Of a stretch of DNA of 18,896 bases, positions 14,026 through 18,896 are shown one piece after another. The stretch covers positions 1-18,896 of the forward strand of contig JAEWSS010000087.1 of the NCBI GenBank assembly GCA_023459755.1. The letters run 5' to 3'. The translations under genes and the position numbers were made by a program. Source of the stretch: Verrucomicrobiota bacterium (GTDB lineage: Bacteria > Verrucomicrobiota > Lentisphaeria > Victivallales > Victivallaceae). Position 1 is the first letter of the stretch, and each line of letters opens with the position of its first letter. The notes under the pieces are model-generated. The model had not been told where the DNA came from, did not search any database, and saw only the letters and a program-made list of their open reading frames with translations.

Positions 14026-15300
14026 TTACGCCTTTGCGATTGCCTGATCGAAGTCGGCGATTATGTCGTCAATATTCTCGATGCCGACCGAGACGCGGAT
14101 CAGATCGGCCGGCACTCCGGCTTCGATCAGTTCCTGCTCCGAAAGCTGACGATGGGTCATGCTCGCCGGATGCAGCACACAGGTGCGCACATCGGCCACA
14201 TGCACCACGATGGCGGCCAGTTTGAGGCTGTTCATCACAATTTCGCCGGCCTTGGCGCCGCCTTTGATGCCGAAAGAAAGGACGCCGGAGCCGCCGCGCA
14301 GATATTTTTTCGCCCGGCCGTACTCCGGAGAATCCGGCAGGAACGGATAATTGACCCAGCTGACTTTCGGGTGCGCCTTCAGGTGTTCGGCCAGTTTCAG
14401 CGCGTTTTCGCAGTGGCGCTGCATGCGGACGTGGAGAGTTTCGGTTCCGAGGTTGGTCAAAAAAGCGTTGAAAGGCGACATCGGGGTGCCGAGGTCGCGT
14501 ATCCACTGGGCGAGCAGCTTCGCGGTGAACGGATGAGTGGCGAACTGTTTGGTGTAAATCAACCCGTGATAACTTTCGTCCGGTTCGGTAAATTCGGGGA
14601 AGTTGCCGTTGTTCCAGTCGAAATCGCCTTTTTCGATCACCACGCCGCCGACGCTGGTGGCATGGCCGTCGAGATATTTTGTGGAAGAATGGGTAACGAT
14701 GTCGGCGCCGAAGTCGAACGGGTTGCAGAGATACGGCGTCGGGAAAGTATTGTCAACGATGAATGGAATTTTATGGCGTTTGGCGAAAGCTGAAAATTTG
14801 TCGAAGTCCAGCACGTCGAGCGCCGGATTGGCGATGGTTTCCCCGAATACCGCGCGGGTGTTGGGGCGAACGGCTTTTTCGAGTTCCTCTTCCGTGGCGT
14901 CCGGCCGGACGAAGGTGAAATCGACATTCATCTTTTTCAGGGTGTGCTTGAACAGGTTGAACGTTCCGCCGTAGATTGCGCTGACGGCAATGACATGGTA
15001 GCCCGACGGCGCCACGTTGAGAATTGCGATCGCGTTGGCGGTCTGCCCCGAACTGGTGGCGATGGCTCCGACTCCGCCCTCCAGCGCCGCCATTTTTGCT
15101 TCGAACGCCGACACGGTCGGATTGGTCAACCGTGTATAGATATGACCCGGCGCCTTGAGGTCGAACCAGTCGGCCACGCTTTGGGCGTCGTTATATTTAT
15201 AGGTTGTGCTTTGGCAGATCGGCAGTACGCGCGGCTCGCCGTTTTTCTCGGTGGTGTAGCCGCACTGGATGGTTTTGGTTTCAAATTTCCAATTGTTCAT
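14026..15300 (-). CDS. metY: O-acetylhomoserine sulfhydrylase (aminocarboxypropyltransferase)
   Basis: 424-residue PLP enzyme that makes homocysteine from O-acetylhomoserine and sulfide, the direct sulfhydrylation route to methionine. Cys/Met-metabolism PLP family motifs: YTRLTNPT (55-62), ATSSGQTANAIA (81-92), YGGTFNLF (110-117), IVDNTFPTPYLCNPFDFGAD (181-200) and HSSTKYLDGHA with the PLP lysine K208. The C-terminal HPASMTHRQL and RVSVGIENIDDII are standard. Length (about 425) and the LDGHATSVGG text favour MetY over cystathionine gamma-synthase (about 380-400). ATG 15300 is chosen: GGAG is 11 bases upstream and the family N-terminus (FETKTIQCGY) starts right after. A frame 9 codons longer also exists. 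It leads a two-gene operon with the SGNH hydrolase. No SAM riboswitch is present in its very short leader. Confidence 0.93.
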   Translation of the reverse strand: MNNWKFETKTIQCGYTTEKNGEPRVLPICQSTTYKYNDAQSVADWFDLKAPGHIYTRLTNPTVSAFEAKMAALEGGVGAIATSSGQTANAIAILNVAPSGYHVIAVSAIYGGTFNLFKHTLKKMNVDFTFVRPDATEEELEKAVRPNTRAVFGETIANPALDVLDFDKFSAFAKRHKIPFIVDNTFPTPYLCNPFDFGADIVTHSSTKYLDGHATSVGGVVIEKGDFDWNNGNFPEFTEPDESYHGLIYTKQFATHPFTAKLLAQWIRDLGTPMSPFNAFLTNLGTETLHVRMQRHCENALKLAEHLKAHPKVSWVNYPFLPDSPEYGRAKKYLRGGSGVLSFGIKGGAKAGEIVMNSLKLAAIVVHVADVRTCVLHPASMTHRQLSEQELIEAGVPADLIRVSVGIENIDDIIADFDQAIAKA

Positions 15301-15331
15301 AATAGTGTATTCTCCGTTGGTTTTCACTTAT

Positions 15332-15361
15332 AATATAGCACGCGGTGAGTTTATTTTACAA
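15332..15361 (-). promoter_or_regulatory. Promoter of the metY operon
   Basis: On the minus strand TTGTAA (15361-15356), an 18-base spacer and TATATT (15337-15332). Transcription would begin near 15325, leaving a leader of about 25 bases with GGAG, too short for a riboswitch. Confidence 0.6.
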
Positions 15362-15423
15362 TATATTTTGCGAAGAGATTGAAAAAACCACAGTGAGGGT
15401 GTAGATTAATAAGAGAAAAGTAT

Positions 15424-15429
15424 TATACT
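15424..15429 (+). promoter_or_regulatory. Possible minus-10 element for ptsHI
   Basis: TATACT (15424-15429) lies 21 bases before the ptsH ATG. No convincing minus-35 box is found 16-18 bases upstream (TGTAGA is the best). The whole 150-base divergent spacer is AT-rich. Confidence 0.3.
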
Positions 15430-15450
15430 CTGACAGGGTGATTGTTATAA

Positions 15451-15732
15451 ATGACAGCAGACAACAGCGCTGAATCCGAAGTTGTGGTGTTGAATGAACT
15501 CGGCCTCCACGCCCGTCCGGCCACCTTGCTGGCCAAAAAGGCGATGGAGTACAAGTGCGAACTTTATCTGATAAAGGACGGCGAGTCGTTCAATATCCGC
15601 AGCGTTATGAATATCTTGATGATGGCGGCCGGAAAGGGCGCCAGAATCGCCATTCGCGGCATCGGCGACGATGCCGACAGAGCTGTTGCCGAAATCAAGG
15701 ATATGGTCAACTCCAAATTCGGCGAGGATTGA
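15451..15732 (+). CDS. ptsH: Phosphocarrier protein HPr
   Basis: 93-residue small cytoplasmic carrier that takes phosphate from enzyme I and passes it to EIIA domains of the sugar phosphotransferase system. The active-site motif LGLHARPATLLAKKA has the phospho-histidine at H20. The regulatory region reads NIRSVMNILMMAAGKG, with S51 at the place of Ser46 of Gram-positive HPr, so HPr kinase control is possible. This is common in the PVC group and Proteobacteria, but hprK is not in the window. A short N-terminal extension of about five residues precedes the usual start. AGGGTG lies 10 bases before the ATG. It is followed after one base by the GTG of ptsI, as in a standard ptsHI operon. No EII gene is nearby, so sugar uptake cannot be inferred from this locus alone. 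Confidence 0.95.
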   Translation: MTADNSAESEVVVLNELGLHARPATLLAKKAMEYKCELYLIKDGESFNIRSVMNILMMAAGKGARIAIRGIGDDADRAVAEIKDMVNSKFGED

Positions 15733-15733
15733 T

Positions 15734-17539
15734 GTGACATCGGCAAAAGAGCCGGAAAACAGTGGTGAGCTGAAATTCAGGGGGCAGGCCGCGGCCCCGG
15801 GCATCGCTATTGCCACAATATATAAGATTGCCGCCGACTCCGCTCCGGATGCGCCGACTCCGCGTGAAATCGCACCGGAGGCGGTTGAGGCGGAACAGAA
15901 CCGTTTCTCCGCCGCTCTGGATCAAACCCGAACGGAACTGCTGGCGCTGCGCGAGCGCCTTTCCAAGGAAGTCAACAGCAAAGACGCTGAAATATTTGAC
16001 GCCCACTTGATGATCGTGGATGACCGGATGCTTTATGACGAAGTCATGCAAATGATCTCCGCCCGCCTCGAAAGCGCTGAATACAGTTTTTATACAGTGA
16101 TTGAACGCTACGCTTCCGCCATCGCCGTCATGCCCGACGCTTATATTCAGGAGCGCGCCGCCGATATTCGCGACGTGGCGTCCAGAGTGCTGCGCAATCT
16201 TCGGAAAAGCCACGAGGCGGAATGGAACTTCCGGGACGGCGAAAAATATATCGTGGTGGCCGGCGACCTTACGCCGTCCGACACCGCCGGACTTGATCGC
16301 ACCCAGGTGCTGGGATTCGCCACCGAGTCCGGCAGTAAAACGTCGCATTCGGCGGTATTGGCGCGCTCGATGCAGCTGCCGGCGCTGGTCGGTCTGCGTG
16401 GGTTTTCCGAATTAAAGTCGGGTATGTTGGCGATCATCGACGGGTACACCGGAGTTCTGATTGCCAATCCGTCGGCCGAGACGCGCGATTTTTACGAAAA
16501 ACGCCTTGAGGACATGAACAAATTTCTGGCTTCGCTGGCGCAGGAGTCGAAACTGCGTCCGGAAACACAGGACGGGTTCATGGTGCAGCTTTCCAGCAAT
16601 ATTGAGTCGGTTGACGATCTGGAAATGGTCAAACGTTCCGGGTCGTGCGGGGTCGGATTGTTCCGCACCGAATATATGTTTATCAACCGCAGCGCTCCGC
16701 CCGGAGAGGATGAGCAGCTGGCGATTTACCGCAAACTGCTGGAAGGGCTTGGCGATGAGCCGCTGATCGTTAGAACTTTCGACATCGGCGGCGATAAGCT
16801 GGATGGCAAACTTCAGCGTTATGCGGAAAGCAATCCGTTTCTGGGGCTGCGCGGCATCCGTCTGGCGCTGCGCGAGCGGCGCGACGCGCTGCGAACCCAG
16901 CTCCGGGCACTGCTGCGCGCCGGAGTTTACGGCAATCTGCGGGTGATGCTGCCGATGATCAGCTGCGTGGAGGAAATCCGCGAGGTTCAGGAGATTATCG
17001 CCGAACTTCAGGCCGACCTCGGACGGGAACACAAGGAATTTGTTCAGCATCTTGAACTTGGCGCAATGGTGGAGACGCCGGCCGCGGCGCTGATGGTGGA
17101 ACATCTGGCCAAGCTGGTCGATTTTTTCAGCATCGGCACCAACGACCTGGTGCAGTACACCATGGCGATCGATCGCGGCAATGACCGGGTGGCTTATCTG
17201 TATCAGCCCGGGCATCCGGTGATCCTTGATTTGGTGTGGCGCTGCGCTCAGGTGGCGCGGCGGCATAATATTTACGTCAGTGTCTGCGGTCAGGCGGCCG
17301 GCGATCCGCGGTTGGCGCTGTTGTTTGCGGGGCTGGGAGTACATGAACTGTCGATGGTGCCGGCCAATTTAAATCAGGTGCGCCGGGTGATTCGGCAGAT
17401 GACCATGTTTGAAGCCGAGCAGGCCGGTCAGGCGGCACTGCAGTGTTCGACCAGCAAGGAAGTGATGCAGATTGCCAACCGCGTGCTGAACAAGGTGGCG
17501 CCGGAAGTGTTGGCATTGACCCTGTCGGATGATAATTAG
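15734..17539 (+). CDS. ptsI: Phosphoenolpyruvate-protein phosphotransferase (PTS enzyme I)
   Basis: 601-residue enzyme I that phosphorylates HPr with PEP. GTG 15734 is chosen: GAGG lies 6 bases upstream, it follows the ptsH stop by one base, and the family start (FRGQAAAPGIAIATIY) comes 14 residues later. The phosphohistidine site is KTSHSAVLARSMQLPALVGL, with H205. The PEP-binding barrel has GLFRTEYMF, IVRTFDIGGDKLDG, AMVETPAAALM (metal Glu) and FFSIGTNDLVQYTMAIDRGN (metal Asp). The proton-donor cysteine is C518 in VCGQAAGD. Family members normally read CGExAGD, so the Glu-to-Gln change beside the catalytic Cys is a small oddity; all metal and PEP ligands are intact. With no EII nearby it may serve scattered permeases or a regulatory PTS. 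A terminator follows about 50 bases downstream. Confidence 0.95.
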   Translation: MTSAKEPENSGELKFRGQAAAPGIAIATIYKIAADSAPDAPTPREIAPEAVEAEQNRFSAALDQTRTELLALRERLSKEVNSKDAEIFDAHLMIVDDRMLYDEVMQMISARLESAEYSFYTVIERYASAIAVMPDAYIQERAADIRDVASRVLRNLRKSHEAEWNFRDGEKYIVVAGDLTPSDTAGLDRTQVLGFATESGSKTSHSAVLARSMQLPALVGLRGFSELKSGMLAIIDGYTGVLIANPSAETRDFYEKRLEDMNKFLASLAQESKLRPETQDGFMVQLSSNIESVDDLEMVKRSGSCGVGLFRTEYMFINRSAPPGEDEQLAIYRKLLEGLGDEPLIVRTFDIGGDKLDGKLQRYAESNPFLGLRGIRLALRERRDALRTQLRALLRAGVYGNLRVMLPMISCVEEIREVQEIIAELQADLGREHKEFVQHLELGAMVETPAAALMVEHLAKLVDFFSIGTNDLVQYTMAIDRGNDRVAYLYQPGHPVILDLVWRCAQVARRHNIYVSVCGQAAGDPRLALLFAGLGVHELSMVPANLNQVRRVIRQMTMFEAEQAGQAALQCSTSKEVMQIANRVLNKVAPEVLALTLSDDN

Positions 17540-17588
17540 CCCGGCCGCGGCGTTAATGGCGGCGGATTGAAAAAACAGAAACAGGGCT

Positions 17589-17623
17589 GGCATGCGGTTG
17601 TTAAGGCCGCATGCCTTCTTTTT
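17589..17623 (+). terminator. Intrinsic terminator of ptsHI
   Basis: Perfect stem GGCATGCGG (17589-17597) with CCGCATGCC (17607-17615), 9-base loop, followed by TTCTTTTT (17616-17623). Confidence 0.88.
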
Positions 17624-17634
17624 GTCCGGACCAT

Positions 17635-17676
17635 AAAAAAACGCGCCGCAGAAAACGTAATGTTTTGTGCGGCGCG
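17635..17676 (-). terminator. Intrinsic terminator of the alkaline phosphatase gene
   Basis: CGCGCCGCA (17642-17650) pairs with TGCGGCGCG (17668-17676). An inner AAAAC/GTTTT stem and a GTAAT loop complete the hairpin. On the minus strand it ends in seven T residues (complement of 17635-17641). It faces the ptsHI terminator 12 bases away, so the two units are insulated. Confidence 0.9.
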
Positions 17677-17694
17677 GAGAATGACGATGTGGCG

Positions 17695-18896
17695 TCAGAG
17701 CAGTGTCTTGATGATGTTTGCCATATCGGTATTGTCGGTCATGCCCTCAAATTCGTCGGACTCTTCGCCGTAGGCGGAGGTTACGATCGGAGTGGCGGTA
17801 TGGCTGTAGGTGGTCCATGCCATGCCGGCGCGGTTGGCGGTCAGGTGGAGCAGTTCGACGACGAATGGATCGTAGCCGTTGTAAAGCTCGTCTTTGACCT
17901 CGGCGGCGGAATATACGCCTTCGCCGCGCGAACGTTTGAACCCTTCCTCGAGTTTTTTGATCTCATTGGCGTTGAGCAGCAGCGGATCGTTGGCATCGCC
18001 TTCAAATTTGTAGCTGAAGTATTCGGTGACCAGCGGCTTGATGTCGTTGAAGGTGGCGGCTTTGTCTTGTTTGAGTTTGCCGTAGGCGCTGCCGAAGGCG
18101 ACATAGGAGCCTTTCTGGACGGCCACCCGGTCAATGTTGGACTCATAATGCGTGCCGGAAAAACCGAGTGCGAGGCCGCCGGTTTCGTGGTCGGCGGTGA
18201 CGACGATCAAGGTGTCGTCCGGATTGCGGAGCGCGAAGTCGTAAGCGACTTTGATCGCGTTGTCCATGCCGATGGTTTCACCGATATTTCCGCCGATGTC
18301 GTTGGCGTGTCCGCACCAGTCGATTTTTCCGCCTTCGATCATGATGAAGAAGCCGTTGTCGTTGTCGAGCAGATCAATGGCTTTTGCGGTGACGTCAGCC
18401 AGTGTCAGATCGTCCTGCGCCATGTCAAGATTGTAAGGCATGGCGTCGCCGTCAAGTTTGGGGGAGACGGCGATGGCCGGAATTTTGTCGAGAGCGTTAA
18501 ACTGCTCCCGGGTGGTGGTTACGGTGTATCCGTTGGCGCGGGCGAGGTCAAGAAAATTGCCGTGGGCGTTTTTGGAGTTCTTCCCGTTCATATCGCTGAA
18601 GGAGCCGCCGCCGAAGAAATCGAATTTTGAGTCGAGCAGGTCGAGCGAGATGTCATACAGATTGTTGCGGCTGGGGTTGTGGGCGTAGAACGCCGCCGGA
18701 GTGGCGTTGTTGAGCGAAACGCTGGAGATGATGCCGACCTTGCGCCCCTTGAGTTTTGCCAGTTCGGCGACCGATTCCAGACGGTTGCCGTCGGCGTCGA
18801 GTCCGATGACGCCGGTGTTGGTTTTGGTTCCGCAGGCGATTGCGGTTCCACTGGCGGCCGAGTCGGTAATGAAATGGTCGGCGCACCAGGTGGTGG
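17695..18896 (-). CDS. Alkaline phosphatase, PhoA type (partial, N-terminus off right edge)
   Basis: Zn/Mg phosphomonoesterase that releases phosphate, normally in the periplasm. The frame is open to the right edge (400 codons visible); the signal peptide and first metal aspartate lie outside. The phosphoserine site is FITDSAASGTAIACG, with the Ser codon at 18861-18859. ESVAELAKLKGRKVGIISS follows, then the NNATPAAFYAH segment, MIEGGKIDWCGHAND (Glu, Asp and His ligands), VVTADHETGGLALG (Asp-His) and a late His in YSHTATPIVTSAYG. All core Zn ligands in view are intact. The residue before ATPA, which is Asp in E. coli PhoA and His in many others, is Asn here. An internal ATG at 18591 is not the start, because the active-site serine lies upstream of it. 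A terminator follows the stop. Whether it belongs to a Pho regulon cannot be judged, since the promoter is off the window. Confidence 0.94.
   Translation of the reverse strand, partial: TTWCADHFITDSAASGTAIACGTKTNTGVIGLDADGNRLESVAELAKLKGRKVGIISSVSLNNATPAAFYAHNPSRNNLYDISLDLLDSKFDFFGGGSFSDMNGKNSKNAHGNFLDLARANGYTVTTTREQFNALDKIPAIAVSPKLDGDAMPYNLDMAQDDLTLADVTAKAIDLLDNDNGFFIMIEGGKIDWCGHANDIGGNIGETIGMDNAIKVAYDFALRNPDDTLIVVTADHETGGLALGFSGTHYESNIDRVAVQKGSYVAFGSAYGKLKQDKAATFNDIKPLVTEYFSYKFEGDANDPLLLNANEIKKLEEGFKRSRGEGVYSAAEVKDELYNGYDPFVVELLHLTANRAGMAWTTYSHTATPIVTSAYGEESDEFEGMTDNTDMANIIKTLL

Noticed and set aside
15301..15330. SAM or T-box riboswitch upstream of metY
   Set aside because: The predicted leader is about 25 bases, too short for any such element.
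17695..18591. Alkaline phosphatase as a complete gene starting at ATG 18591
   Set aside because: The phosphoserine motif TDSAASGTA lies upstream in the same frame, which stays open to the window edge, so the gene is partial.

Overview
This window comes from a GC-rich, Gram-negative-type anaerobe. Two proteins carry lipoprotein signal peptides. An oxygen-sensitive class III ribonucleotide reductase supplies deoxynucleotides. The mix of genes (GxDLY-type SGNH hydrolase, tandem amidases, secreted PhoA-like phosphatase, ptsHI without adjacent EII genes) fits the Planctomycetes-Verrucomicrobia-Lentisphaerae group, most likely a Lentisphaerota/Victivallis-like bacterium. That taxonomic call is inference from gene style, not from a marker gene. 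I found no tRNA, rRNA, CRISPR array, insertion sequence or phage gene.

Left part (1-5607, minus strand): a tightly packed operon reads leftward as thiD, two tandem N-acetylmuramoyl-L-alanine amidases, a PHP-family phosphoesterase and the DNA-uptake channel comEC, which runs off the left edge. All four junctions are 4-base start/stop overlaps (GTGA or ATGA), so translation is probably coupled. A divergent promoter region at about 5670-5720 separates this operon from a rightward gene (5754-7058) for an exported protein of unknown function. Its layout recalls an M1/gluzincin-like peptidase that lacks the catalytic HExxH.

Middle (7080-10394, plus strand): the anaerobic ribonucleotide reductase locus. 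A promoter carries one near-perfect NrdR box and a degenerate second box exactly 32 bp downstream. It drives nrdD, but this nrdD stops inside its zinc knuckle, before the glycyl-radical domain. That missing domain is encoded as a separate 48-residue protein (9285-9431) with its own ribosome-binding site. The reductase is therefore split into a catalytic chain and a free glycyl-radical chain, with the Zn site apparently shared between them. A strong terminator lies between this pair and the activase gene nrdG. This is the most interesting feature of the window.

Right part: a CPA2-type cation/proton antiporter and xseB (plus strand) converge on a small lipoprotein gene (minus). Next come a GxDLY/SGNH hydrolase and an O-acetylhomoserine sulfhydrylase (minus, one operon), divergent from ptsH-ptsI (plus). 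The window ends in a PhoA-type alkaline phosphatase (minus) cut by the right edge. Back-to-back terminators separate ptsI from the phosphatase.
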